From assembly GCA_963930755.1 (NCBI GenBank), contig OZ005734.1:193875081-193939080 (forward strand): 64,000 nucleotides of DNA, read 5' to 3'. The notes below the pieces were generated by a model that searched no databases, was not told where the DNA came from, and worked only from the letters and a program-made list of their open reading frames with translations. The translations under genes and the position numbers were made by a program. This document shows, piece after piece, positions 37,063 to 48,864 of the stretch. Position 1 is the first letter of the stretch. Each line of letters begins with the position of its first letter. Source of the DNA: Eudasyphora cyanicolor. Its lineage: Eukaryota > Arthropoda > Insecta > Diptera > Muscidae.

Positions 37063-38298
37063 TAGTCGGTTTACCCGACTGAAACTTTCTTACTTGTTGG
37101 TGTTGGCTGTTGGACGTACTCACCCCCTCCCCACAAATACCTCGCTCACAAACAAGTTGACACTAACACAATCTACAATATGAAGTACGTCAGTCACATG
37201 ATTACATGTTAGGGTGGGAGCGCGGGTTCGATGCGGTAGAGCAGCGTAACTTTATGAATGTTTGCAAACACAACAAGTGCATTGATGTAATTGTAATTAT
37301 GTGTGCGAGAGTATTTGTGTCATGACAATAAAACACCTTCTCTGCCTTTGGGTGCTAGCTGCTGCTCTGTTATTGAGGGAGCTTTGCTTTGCTTGGCGTT
37401 TGCATATTACAAATACATTTACATCTACACTTACATTTCGCCATTCCGTCTCCTCTCTTGAATATTTGCGGTTACAATGCGGAAACTCAAATTGAATGAA
37501 ATGTGTAAAAAAAATCGTTACACTCTACTCGGATTAGTGTGTGTGTGTTTGTGAATGCTTTTCGTATTTTTGTTTTTATTTTTTTCTGCTGTGCTTTAAT
37601 GGTGCGAGTCGAGCCCCTCTCTAATACTTGATTGGCCCACGGAGAAGACGTGCGTATTTAGTGTGGCGAATTGTTGTCTTTTTGTCGTTGTAGTTGTCGT
37701 ATTCGATCGTACGATTCGTATGATCATCAAGAATTCATTGGAATGCAATGCAATTTATTTTTACGATTGGCGTCTGAATTTGTTTTTTTCGCTTTAATCG
37801 AACGAAGAAACGAACTATTGCGCAGCATTTCTTAAAGTTTGTAAATATTTTTGTTTTGTTACATTTTTTGTCCGCTGTGGAAACAAACAAGAATAAGACA
37901 AGTTTGTATCAATAACTTAATTACGTTAAAAAGCAACAGTTTAGTTTATTTACATCACTGTTTTCTGATATAGCACGAGGCCTTAAATTGTAATGTGGAC
38001 CTATGAACTTGTTTTTTTTTTTGCACAAAATATGTTTACAGATCGTTTCTAGAGTTGAGAAAAACAGAATAATATTTTTGAATAAAATTTGCGCATTTTT
38101 TTAAGACATGTGGGAAATATCGTTTTTTTGTAAACCTATACTTTTTTGAAATTGAAAAGTAGACAAAATCAAAGCAGACAGTGTTGCCATATGAATATGG
38201 TCCTAAAGCGTCAATATTAGGACACAAAAATCGTTAAAACGTTCGAAAAATCCATTTTCGAAATCGTCAGCACAGAAATCTGTCAGCCATCTTTGTCG
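37063..38298. other. unique stretch, nothing recognised
   Basis: About 1.2 kb, less AT-rich than the surroundings in places (37100-37480). Short frames only, no exon or RNA recognised. Confidence 0.4.
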
Positions 38299-38372
38299 GC
38301 CTTCGGTAGCTCAGTGCTTAGTGCATTAGACATGCATCCCGCAGGTGCTGGGTTCAATTCCCAGCCAGGGCA
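38299..38372 (+). tRNA. tRNA-like sequence, probably a pseudogene or SINE head
   Basis: Seventy-four bases with an A box (TAGCTCAGTGCT at 38307) and a B box (GGTTCAATTCC at 38351). The T arm is perfect: CTGGG, seven-base loop, CCCAG. The acceptor arms GCCTTCG and CCAGGGC pair except for one mismatch and one G-U. The D stem does not close (GCTC has no GAGC), and the anticodon arm can only be drawn irregularly (TGCA-TTAGACA-TGCA). I therefore do not assign an anticodon. Confidence 0.5.
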
Positions 38373-38729
38373 CCTCAATATTTCATGTTTTTATCATAAT
38401 TCGAGTTTCTACAGCTAAAAATAACTCACCGGTAGCACTAACACTACAACAACATCTAATCACCCAAGTCAACAGGGAAGCTAAAAATAGACATGACACC
38501 AAGGCGGACTACTAACAGAAATGCAGAGCTTCTAGTGGAGAATGAAAACGGTAACATTCACATAACATCCATTCCCTGAAATTAACAGACGAATGTTAAT
38601 TTACAACCGCATAACATTGAGTAGATGAAAACAACTTAAGGTTCCCACGATAATCGGATATATGCCGGAACGAAGTAATAGAAAAAGACTTGAGGATTAT
38701 CAACTCAGCGTATCCAAGCTGCTACAACA
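38373..38729. other. unique stretch downstream of the tRNA-like sequence
   Basis: About 360 bases with no recognisable element. If the tRNA-like sequence heads a SINE, this would be its body, but I see no clear 3' tail. Confidence 0.35.
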
Positions 38730-39400
38730 ACAATCAGTCATATGTCTCTGTTAGTGTCAGTTCCTACGGGACATTGTCTGATTGGTGAAAACGCCAGGAG
38801 GTTGGGAATTATGTCCAATGACTTCTGCAAAGACTGTGTAGATGAGGAGGAAGTGGAGAGCATTGAGCACCTGCTTTGTTACTGTTCCGTGTAGAGTAAA
38901 CGACGTCTGGATGTACTCAGGTTGGCCTTTCTAGGAAGTCTGTCAGATTTTACCGGTACCGATATTCGTACAGGTTGGGCCATTTAAAATTTGAATCGGC
39001 TATAAAAAAAGTACTGATAATTTTTCAAATTTCTGGTTTTATTGGAAAGGTTGAACTTTGTCATTTAATAATGGTACTGGAACTGAAAATGGACTAGCTC
39101 AGCAGTATCTCATCCTGTCAACCCAATTTTTCAGTACATTTACGATTGTTTTGGGTCGAATCTCTTCAATGGCATCTTCGATTTCATGTTTCAACGCCTT
39201 AATTGTATCTGGATGCTTTGCGTAATATTTATCCTTAATGGCTCCCTCAGAAAATAATTCAAAGGGCTCAAAACACAAGTCAAAGTAATTGGTAGTTCAA
39301 ATTTTAAATGGCCCACCCCTATTATTATTGATAACTTTGTGCTTCAACAAGTTGGTTCCGATGAGGTGCAACTGGGCCGTGGCAGCCCTAGGGGCCTCAG
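38730..39400 (+). pseudogene. non-LTR C-terminal zinc-binding domain relic, split by an insertion
   Basis: The plus strand gives VSVSSYGTLSDW (about 38752), NDFCKDCVDEEEVESIEHLL (about 38820, the Cys2-His motif) and a block ending in GTDIRT (about 38962). It resumes at about 39320 with IIDNFV. An amber codon interrupts the cysteine segment (TAG at 38893-38895). Between the two parts sits a TIR-bounded insertion (38971-39319). The 3' tail after 39355 resembles the other copies. Confidence 0.8.
38971..39319 (-). mobile_element. mariner-type element remnant with TIRs, 349 bp, nested
   Basis: The left end GGTTGGGCCATTTAAAATTTG (38973) and the right end are inverted copies, matching at 22 of 23 bases. 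TA dinucleotides flank it (38969-38970 and 39320-39321). The minus strand encodes KDKYYAKHPDTIKALKHEIE and NVLKNWVDRMRYC, a typical C-terminus of an arthropod mariner-superfamily transposase. Most of the element has been deleted internally. It is related to the fragment at 54267-54545. Confidence 0.85.
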
Positions 39401-39701
39401 AGTATGAATAAGTCAGTGTGCATCCTCCACCGCATCACAGCAGTACCGCCTGGGTATGATAAGTAGTGTGTCCACCTAGCATCCAGGTATACACATTAAA
39501 CCGAGTGATACCGGTTACTATCATTAGGTCTTTTCCAATGGATATATCGATGGGACCCCCAGACAGAGTTTGGAGCTGAAGCAAAATGATTGGCGGCGGC
39601 TCAAGTTTTTTGTTTATTAGCGGCAGCGGCGATCGGCGAAGCTGACCAAACCCAGCAAAAACGGCGGCGCTAGCATGTTTTTGAACTTGGATGAAGTTCA
39701 T
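39401..39701. other. GC-rich stretch with similarity to 40590-40700 in inverse orientation
   Basis: The block at 39554-39620 (CAGAGTTTGGAGCTGA, GGCGGCGGC, GCGGCAGCGGCG) resembles the reverse complement of about 40600-40695. The minus frame 39435-39713 has no recognised family. Confidence 0.4.
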
Positions 39702-40189
39702 TGTATTATTCATAACTCTATAGCTCCCATCTATCCCCAGGATGGGGACTGGACAGTAATCCCAGACTGGTCACCAGTCCTAGATTTTCTGGAGTTTAAC
39801 AGGTAGTATCTTAGGCTAAGCAGACTGACCAGAGCACTTAATCAGGTACCACGGGAGTCAGGAAATCACTCGGAACGCAGGTTCCGGCCTGACTATTGGT
39901 GAGGACCCTATTGGTTGCAACGTGGTGGCTGTGGTTGAAAATCGCTGGGAGAGAATATTTTCTGATGTGGAGTTGCAAAACAACCAGGTGCCTTTACCCA
40001 TAGAATGGCAAGGAGTTTTAGATGGGCACCGCTCCTAAGCAGATTGCCCAGAAACGCGGATTTGATTGGAACTCATGCACATTGTTCGAGGGAGCGTTGG
40101 TCGACGCATGTCGATGTTAATGCACGGTGGGGTTAAGCATAACGGCCGGTACTCATCTATATCCAGAATACCTACTGTATTATTCATAA
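39702..40189. mobile_element. insertion of about 460 bp between 14-bp direct repeats
   Basis: TGTATTATTCATAA occurs at 39702-39715 and again at 40176-40189, with similarity continuing one mismatch further. The DNA between them (39716-40175) is visibly richer in G+C than its flanks, begins near GCTCCCATCTATCCCC, and has no coding motif I recognise. Long target duplications of this size are typical of target-primed retrotransposition, so a SINE or a truncated LINE leader is likely. Confidence 0.6.
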
Positions 40190-42649
40190 TTCTGATTTGC
40201 TGCCATATAGTTTTGTGGAAAACATTTTATGCATTCAATTAAACGAAAATGTAACTCAATTCGATAAAAACAAAAAAGGCAGAAAGAGGGACAAATGCAG
40301 GAAGTTTCGCATTTATTTTGCGATTATGCGATGACCAAAAGCAATCTATGTAAGACGTGTGATCAATAAGAGTTTCTTTAAAATCAGAGGACTACAAATC
40401 ATTATTTTAGTGAAGAAATTGGTAATATTATTTTCCGTCATTGTTGAGAAATTAAATTGTTAATTGTAGCATTTCAGATAATTCTAACGGTTCTTTAAGT
40501 TTCAAAGTGAGTGATTTTGATTTCGATATTTGGGAGATTATTCATTGTCGATTAGAGAATAGTCTTTATCGGCGGCTGAGTTCAAGCCAATTTGAGCCAT
40601 TTTTATCGGCAGCGGCGCACAGACTGAAATAAAGGTAGGTCGCGGCCGCCGCTGATTTGCGCCCCCTCGGCTCCTAACTCTGCCCCCAGATATCATTAGG
40701 TGTGTTCGAAGACTATTAGATGCTATTTTTACTATTGCCGATTGTGTGTGATTAGATGCTTTTTTTACTATTGCCGATTGTGTGCGAAATTTACGTTCTG
40801 ACACAGCGTTAAGTAAACTATTTTTAAAAATATTTATAATTATTTTCTCAGAAAATCCCTACATAACTGCGTACTTTATTATGGGAATACATTTGAACTG
40901 ACAATGATTAATTAGTATTATTTATGGAAATTTTTCATTATGACAGTCACTTTTAAATGCATTCATTTTTGGTATGAAAAACAATATGAAGTCTCATGAA
41001 TTTTGTGGTGATCAGAGTCGACGAACGGTTATCACAGACAATTTGTCTATAAGAAAAAATATATAGCCGCCGAACAACTGCGAGAGGGATCAATGGACGG
41101 TTATCGACAATTTATATATACATACATATATGTACTTTTACATTTATATCCCTGAAGAAAATTTATTAATTTCAGTTCAAAAATAATTAGACTGTATTAA
41201 TGAAGCCGATGACATTTGCAAAGAAATAGACCAGTGATTGTCATAAGAGAATCATCCTGAAAACTGAGGATCAAAAGAGCTCTCGTATTTAGAAGAATAT
41301 TTTTCATTCATATTTAAAAATAATATTAACAGAAAATGGAAAAGACGGTCGAAAACAATATTTTCAAAATATTAATCCTCAAAGTTTGCGATATTTTTTG
41401 AAACTTCCATAAGTACGCAAACATTGTAGTGGGATATTGTTATTTAATAGGTTTTATTGGTCAAGCTACCACCATGAATTGGTAGAATAGAGCAAGCAGC
41501 TTTGGCAACAACAAAAGCAGTTACAGTAACAGAACCACAACTCTCATTTCATTCATAAAAATACTCTTCAGTGTGAGATTTTTCACAACAACAGAATAAC
41601 ATTACAATTATATATTATAAAATATCATGGAATATCCCGATACTCAAGTCCGACACATTACCAGATCTGACTCATCTGAGAGGATATTTATGCCTACATA
41701 ATGACAAAATTCGTGTCAAGTGCCGATTTTTTTATAACTCTTGAGGTTTAAAAATTGTTCATAAATAAGCGGAGCGTCTTCTCTCTTTTAACCTAGCCTA
41801 AATGTAGGCAATGTTTTTGAAACCTTCCCGCACAGTATGCAAACATTTTTTAAACTCTCAGTGGTATATAACACTTTCATGGCAATATGCATATTTAAAA
41901 TCGTTTGTTGAGTAAGTGAGGATTTTTGAAGCACAATTTATATTAATCCTCAAAGTTTTGGAACCCTCGATGTATGCAATATTTAATATAACCAGACAAA
42001 ACAAATTTCAAGGGATCTTTTATATACTGTAAAGGAAAATTGTTTAAGAACGATTTGAAACAAAAATTAATAAAGAAATTGTTAACATTTTAAGCATATT
42101 ATTTCAGTAAACTAGTGTATTCGTATTCTAGTGTGTTCGCCTAAGTTCAAATTTAAAGTCTCCGAATAATTGCCACGCTTACCCTTCCGACATATACTCG
42201 TATACCTAGTTAGCATCACTTTGCTATGACCATATATGTAAGTAAGACACAATTATAATCCACAGGCAAATGTGACAAGCCACCAGATTAACATTAATCA
42301 GAACGCAAATAAGTCTAGCTATCAGCACTTAACTGATAGTCTGCGTCACCACAGCAGCTCCTGAAGTTCCCGGTATTCCATACGACGTGAAGAGAGACGC
42401 GGTGGTGATGACAACCGACAAAGCAAAACTAGAATTAAAATGCTTGCACTTGTTAGTAATTATAGGCTAACAAAGAAAACGAAACTAATCAATGGAATTG
42501 AGTGCAATTGAATAATTTATAGACTTGTGAAACCCGTTGCGCTAGCCCTACATTAGGGCATGTAGACAGAGTGATCCGATGGCGGCGCAGTAGGAAACAT
42601 TTGAAAATATTCATTGCAATGAATATTCACTCATTGGCAAGACAAGTGC
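40190..42649. other. mostly unique AT-rich stretch
   Basis: About 2.5 kb. The minus frame 40538-40804 has a GC-rich centre related to 39554-39620 and a duplicated TTACTATTGCCGATTGTGTG (40727 and 40767). A degenerate motif (ATATTAATCCTCAAAGTTT) occurs at 41370 and 41939. No gene recognised. Confidence 0.4.
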
Positions 42650-43440
42650 GATTATGATTATGTATCAATTGCCTACATGGAAAAGCCACATTCCTCCTAA
42701 TCCTATGTTTGGCCTCGGGGTCTGCTCGACAGACTTAGGGCTAACTATAGCTCGTAGACTACCTGCTCACAGCAGTATTTACCATGATGAAACCTTCCTG
42801 AATTCAAAAACAACACTCAACTGCCGTAGATGTCTTATCAAGTTGAATGAGTAGTTCAAAATTCCACTGATATGCAAGGGAAGTTCAGAGAACAGGACTA
42901 TATGGACATGTCTTTAGCGACTTGCCAGCTCTTCTTTAAATACAAAGCCCCAACAACAAAAGAGATGTGGTCGCTTGTCAGGAACTGTATACATTCCAAG
43001 TTGATGTGGCCCTGTCATGTCTCGAATTGCTCCAACATAAATATATTATCCGACAGCCCACCCGCCATTCTATCCCCGGATTCTGTATTTCTGAATTCAA
43101 TAGCAGTCTAAGACTACCGTAGATCTCTTGCCGAGATGGATCAGCAGTTTAAAATTCACCTGATGTGGGAACCGGCCCACAGGGACATTCCATGGAATTG
43201 CAATGCTGATGAGCTTACAGGGAACTAACTCACTTGCTCCAGGGGAACTAGAATATATGGATATTCTACCGACCTGTCAGATCTTCTTGAGAGATAGTGC
43301 CCTTAGAGCAACCAATGGTATGTGATCACTAGTCACGAACTGTAATAATTTCAAGTGATGTGGTCCTACTTAAACTTGAAACGCTCCAACGCATTTTCTC
43401 GTTATCGAGACAGGACCTCCAATTGTCTACAATCTGACCC
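42650..43440 (+). pseudogene. non-LTR RNase H domain relic, first copy
   Basis: FGLGVCSTDLGLTIARRLPA (about 42709) is the RNase H core after the TDGS motif, which is missing here. NCRRCLIKLNE (about 42820), DYMDMSLATCQLFFKYKAPT (about 42897) and KIHLMWEPAHRDIPWNCNAD (about 43150) are later blocks, partly out of order, suggesting two overlapping insertions or a rearranged copy. Stops and frameshifts occur throughout. Confidence 0.75.
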
Positions 43441-44260
43441 AACTTGGATTTTTGTTATTTTTTGACATAAAGTTCCACACACTTATATCAAAGAGGGTGG
43501 GGACCTACACACTAAATGCACCCACCACCAATGGTAGGTTTGGCCTCAATGTCTACTCGAAAGACTTAGAACTAAGTATAGTACGTAGACTACCCGATCA
43601 CTGCATTTTTAACCAGTCACTAAAACCAAGGATTCTGTATTCCTGAATTCAAGAACAGCCCTCAACTTCCGTAGATCTCTTAACGAGATGAATAAGTAGT
43701 TCAAAATTTCGCTAAAGGACCATATGGATATTTCGTGGAACTGCACTGTAGTGGTTCAAAATTCCGCTGATATAGTTACCGGGCCATAGGGATATTTCAG
43801 GGCACTGCAGATGAGCTTGCAGGGGAAGGAACTAACCTGCCCTTAACGACCTGTCAGCTTTCCTCGAATGATAGTGCTCTTTTAGCAACAAATGAGAGGT
43901 GATCACTAGTCACAAACTGTTTACTTTCCAAGTTGATGTGGCCCTTACAAAGCTAGAAACTCTTCAGCGCCCTACAGTCTTTATAGAGACAGGACCTCTC
44001 ATTTATATTATCTATAATGACGGATCACTGTCTTATTAAACGATATGCAGAGATATTATGTCTTGAGAAATGTCTTTTGCAAGAGCTGTGGTGGTGAAGA
44101 CGAGGAGGAATCAACAGAACACCTTCTGAGTCTGTGCCGTTAACTCTAAAAGGCGCCATGCTACCATAGACTCAGATTGCGTTGATGCACTGACAAACCA
44201 CCAACTCCTGGGCGTTTTAAATCGATTTAATTTGTTTCTACAGGAGGGACTAAGAATATC
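43441..44260 (+). pseudogene. non-LTR RNase H and C-terminal domain relic, second copy
   Basis: FGLNVYSKDLELSIVRRLPD (about 43531) parallels 42709 in the previous copy. RNase H blocks follow near 43650-43860, and the C-terminal motif FCKSCGGEDEEESTEHLLSL begins about 44076 (Cys2-His-Cys). Sequence near 44160-44250 gives the usual post-zinc segment. The frame is broken many times. With the previous entry it makes a head-to-tail pair of related 3' pieces. Confidence 0.78.
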
Positions 44261-44734
44261 ATATTTTCTTTCCGTTGGCTGGCATACTGGCTACCAAATT
44301 GACTTAAACATCCAGATATAACCTGCTCTAAAATTGCTCTTTTTTGCCGCGACAGTCTGTCTTTTTCTGATGTCGCTGGTGGAAGATTGTTTCAGAAAAA
44401 AATATTTACCCTCACGAATTCAATTTTGACCGGAATTTGTTCCCTTTTCCCCAAATTGCAATCTCAAATTCGCGCGCCAAATGAGTTGTTCAGCAAAATT
44501 TTTCGAAAAATGGTAATTTTATAATTATGTATACTTGCAGATGCGAACTGAAACATCGATCTTGAAAATTCTGAATACCAAAAATGGTGGTTGCCGCAAA
44601 ATTGTTCCCAGGAAACAACTGTTAAGCTCTTATTCTCAATAATTTAATTATGTTGCAAGAAACCGACAGATTATATCTTGTAAGACAGCGTTCACAGTAT
44701 TCCCTGCGTTTCATAAAAAATCCTTTTTAGGTCG
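44261..44734. other. unique stretch
   Basis: About 470 bases with no recognised motif on either strand. Confidence 0.4.
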
Positions 44735-45460
44735 TGAAAATCTCTCCTGATGGGACTAATTAGGTGAGGGAGCATATTCATATGATAGTTGGTAGGATGT
44801 CTACTTGGGCAGCATCATAGCAGGTAAAGTTTCGGCAGAACTGCTTGTTACGCTCTGTGATCTAGATGTTCTTCCTATTACCGTTGGACCTTGCGTTCTA
44901 GATCGTACAGATTTCTCCGGACCATCTTGAATGGGAAGAGTATATCCACTATGTGGTGTTTGGGATGAAAACAGCAAGTAACGCTGAACTTCATATCCTT
45001 GGTAGAGCGAGAGAACAATGCGATGTGTTCAATAGTCACATGAAAGCTGATGAAATCACACGATTGGCAACCAACGGAAATACGTTCATAACCTTACACT
45101 ACTTGCTGCTTAACTTCAGCGTTGTGTCATTTCGCACCACTTTACGTTACTGTTTGGGACTTACATAGGCTGGAATATCGTTCAGACCTACTGGTATCTT
45201 TCCTGACCTTCCTTGCTGGGGAGCATAAATACTAGTTAGTGGTTGGGATGATGTTGGGGATTTTCGTCGGCGTGAATATCGTTTAGATAAGTCTGCTACG
45301 CTCTGTATTCTAGAGGCTATATCTAGTACCGTTGGACCTTGCACTCTAGATCGTTAATGTCGTAACCTGCCTTTGGTGAGGGATCATATCCACTAGGTAG
45401 CGGTAGGGATGGCTACTTCGATATCATCCCAGTAGGTAGTGTTTCGACAACATAAAATTG
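44735..45460. repeat. imperfect internal repeats, possibly ORF1 debris
   Basis: CCGTTGGACCTTGCGTTCTAG at about 44881 recurs at 45327 (CCGTTGGACCTTGCACTCTAG). GGTGAGGGAGCATATTCATA at 44764 recurs as GGTGAGGGATCATATCCACT at 45374. A TATCCACTA...GGGATG block appears near 44942, 45224 and 45388 in varied form. The minus frame 45147-45344 is basic and Ser/Arg-rich (SKRYSRRRKSPTSSQ), as in retroelement ORF1 tails, but I cannot name a family. Confidence 0.45.
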
Positions 45461-45989
45461 TGTCTCCGCAAGTTCATAAACTTCATCTACTCATGAAAGC
45501 TGTCCTCGGGAGCAGTGATAAGGCACCCTGTCTCTGTTCTTGGGTTGGCATTCTAACAGATGTGTTTGATTCAGTCATACTTTTTTTGGAGGATAGGTCT
45601 ACGCCTTTGCAAGGTGACAAAAAAATGCAATGTTGGTTCCCATGTGCTGCCGTCAAGCGACTTGAGAACCGAGTTCTTACTTGTGCTGAAGATTTAATGA
45701 GACTGTCAGTGTGACCTAGAGAATTGTGGGGTAGTTCGTTCTCGGATGTGGTATGTCAACGAGCTTTATATCCGCACTTATATAGTCAATGATTTTTGTT
45801 GTATATATTACCACATCACCCAAACTTTTCCCCAGGTAGAACTATTGGTGCCGGTATTTTTACCAAAAATGCAGTACCAGATCCGTTGAGACCCAACATA
45901 TAAGATATTTATGACGAACGGCCTTATTAAGCTCTACACAGTAGGGAGGCAGCCTGCTTTGCCTGCTCACATAGACCAATGTAGGTCCC
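45461..45989. other. unassigned stretch
   Basis: About 530 bases. The frame at 45439-45714 has a balanced composition but no recognised family. Probably part of the surrounding retroelement debris. Confidence 0.35.
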
Positions 45990-46300
45990 TAGTGATACCA
46001 CGATAACAGATGTCCCTTATCGAATGGTATTGGAATGATACGAGTGTGTTGGACTTAATGAGGGACAGTAGAAAAGCAGGTGCTCAATGCTCCATGCTCT
46101 CAACTTCTTCCTCACCTCCACAGCTTCTGCAGAAGTCATTGCAGCCAATACCCAACAATCTTCTGGCGTGTTTACCCATCTGGCAGTGTCCCTTCAGAAC
46201 TTACACTAAAGACTTTTCCCCTCTTGTGTGATGAGACATTTTGACCTTCTCTCGGCCAGATATGTCTAGCTATCCGATTTTTTTCTATCTTTCGTTGGAC
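45990..46300 (-). pseudogene. non-LTR C-terminal zinc-binding domain relic
   Basis: The minus strand gives WPREGQNVSSHKRGKVFSVS then SEGTLPDGQTRQ (about 46250-46150). After a frameshift, a FCRSCGGEEEVES-like block follows near 46130-46090, and then the HLL segment. Order and motifs match the copies at 57185 and 62160. It is broken and truncated before the tail. Confidence 0.72.
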
Positions 46301-47469
46301 TACCTGTTCAAATGTAAAAGTTTTAATCACATGTAAAATATTTAAAGTCCACATCACATTTCCTTCGGCTTTCGTTGGTAAATATTGCGAGGGACATTTT
46401 TTACAGATAAATTTAAAAATAACTTGTCAATCACTGCTGATCTAAGTTAAGGAATGAGGAGCTTCGATCAATTTAGTTGGACGACAAATCGAAAAGTTTT
46501 GTAAAAGAGCTATGAGTAAAATACGATTAAATTTGCATTACCAGGAAGTGAGCAACACTTGTTTAAATGCAGTTAAAAGTCAAATATACTTGTGTCTGCT
46601 TTTATTAAATACATTGTTGAGGGTATATGCACAATTCGTGCCGACCGGCACTGTCAGATTTTTCTTGAAAATCGTATTACAATATTCATTTTAATATGCA
46701 AATCCATTTGCTGCTATTAATACAATTTATATATAAGTATATACATACAAGTATAAATATAGTTATATGTGTAAAATAAATAAGTATAATAAATACGCTC
46801 GTGAGTTGTAGTGGCTGGCACAGGCGGGTAAAGCGGTTATCATTCACGATTACGACTTACACAAGTATATTTTTTGCGTTTTTCACCCAATGACTGAATG
46901 ATTTAAGTAGGAAAATTACTGTGCCAAATCAATTTGTACACAGATATTGCAAACCATTTAAAATCCCCCAATGGTGAAGACCCAATCGCTATGGCGAGAA
47001 ATCGAATCGATCAAAAGCGGACTTAGACAGTGTGTGACAGAAGCAAGGTTGCTTAGCTCGTTCGATTAAGCGACCTAAGGAATGTGAATAGAAACACGCG
47101 CCTGAATTAGAATTTACGGCATTTTTCTAAAGTTTTTTGCATATTTAAATCGAACGTAAGCACGTCTCTTTCAAGTCATGAAAGTCTGCGGCTGTCATCG
47201 GGGGAATTTTCTTTGAGTTTCGCTTATGCAATATGTAGTTCTACAATGTAGGTGAATTTTTGCAGAAAAAAGGTTTCTGTTTCAAATTCCTGTGTTAAAA
47301 ATCAAATATGAGAACGTAACGATTTAAGTCAGATTCAGTGAAAATTGCCAAATTCATATAGCTTTAATCATTACGCTAGTTTGCAAAACTTTTGTCGAAG
47401 GAATATATATATAACATGATAGCGGTTAAGAAACTAATACTATGTGTGGAATTGTGAACGATTCTTATA
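46301..47469. other. unique AT-rich stretch
   Basis: About 1.2 kb. The short frame at 46512-46694 has no recognised motif. Nothing else seen. Confidence 0.4.
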
Positions 47470-47645
47470 AGTAGTATATAAGTTATTAAAGAATCAATAT
47501 TTCACTAAATTTTGGCCCCTTGTGTGGGAGGTACTCGAAGGAGTGGACCAACATGGTCCTGAGATGGAAAAAAAATATTACCACGTAACAAACTTGAAGT
47601 CAATCGGTTACTGCTTTCGAGAGTTATCGTGCGCAGCAGCCAAAA
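47470..47645 (-). mobile_element. fragment of dispersed element A
   Basis: Reverse-complement match to 36245-36420: AATCAATATTTCACTAAATT, CTTGTGTGGGAGGTACTCGA, AAGTCAATCGGTTACT and GAGAGTTATCGTGCGCA occur in the expected inverse order. It lacks the GTCY tract and the tandem units. Confidence 0.8.
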
Positions 47646-47689
47646 ATTAAAAGACATTATTTTTAAAGTTTGTTTTCCTATTTAATTTG

Positions 47690-48864
47690 TATACCCTACA
47701 CCACACTGTGGTACAGGGTATTATAACTTTGTGCATTTGTTTGTAACACCCAAAAGGAGAAGAAATATACCCATCGTTTATTATACCGATCGACTTAGAA
47801 TCACTTTCTGAGTCGATTTATCTATGTCCGTCTGTCCGTCTGTCTGTCTGTCCGTCTGTCTGTCCGTCTGTCTGTCCGTCTGTCTGTGCATGTATTCTTG
47901 TAATCAAAGTACAGGTCGCAATTATGGTCCGATCTCGACGAAACTTTACACATATCTTTTTTTTGGCCCAAGGACGATCCCTATTGAATTTGGTTAAAAT
48001 CGGTTCAGATTTAGATATAGTCCCCATATATATGTTAGCCCCGATTTGACATGTAAGCGCTGTAAAAACTTTATTATATATCCGATCAGTATGAAATTCG
48101 GCAGGAAAAGGTTTCTTATTACATGAATGAACTCTGTTAAATTTGGAAGAAATCGGTTCAGATTTAGATATAGCCCCCATATATACATTACCCCCGATTT
48201 GACATGTAAGCGCTGTAAAAACTGTATTTTATATCCGATCAGTGCAAAATTTGCCAGAAAGAGGTTTCTTATTACATGAAGGAATACTGCTAAATTCGGA
48301 GAAAATCGGTTCAGATTTAGATATAGCCCCCATATATACGTTACCCCCGATTTGACTTGTAAGCGCTGTAAAAATGTTATTTTATATCCGATCAGTATGA
48401 AATTCGGCAGAAAGAGGTTTCTTATTATATGAATGAACACTGTTAAATTTGGAAGAAATCGGTTCAGATTTAGATATAGCCCCCATATATACCTTACCCC
48501 CGATTTGACATGTAGGCGCTGTAGAGACTGTATTTTATATGCGAAGGAGGTCTTTTTACATGAATGAGTATTCAGGGAAGATCGGTTCAGATTTATATTG
48601 ATTGTTCCTCCTGATTTGGTATCAAACCGCTATAGAAGTTGTATTTTACTTCCGATCATTAAAATTTTCCAGAAAGATGTTTCTCAATTTAGGAACGAAT
48701 ATTGCTTAATTTAGCGATTATCGTTTCAGAATTAGATAATAGGTTTCTACCCATTTACCAATTATTCCAAATTATTATGGCAATGACCCTTATCGCATTG
48801 TTAGGGAGGTGTAGGGTATTATATAGTCGGCCCCGCCCGACTTTCTGCCTTTCCTTACTGGTTT
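47690..48864 (+). mobile_element. dispersed element B, plus-strand copy (mini-me/DINE-like)
   Basis: Starts with a palindromic end, TATACCCTACACCACACTGT then GGTACAGGGTA. A conserved AACACCCAAAAGGAGAAGAA block and a (GTCY)n tract at 47826-47888 follow, then tandem units of 153 bp marked by CGGTTCAGATTTAGATATAG at 48001, 48154, 48307 and 48460. It ends CCTTACTGGTTT. The only frames (for example 47994-48440 on the minus strand, 51-residue repeats) result from the 153-bp period being a multiple of three. It is inverted relative to 50847-52277. Confidence 0.85.
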
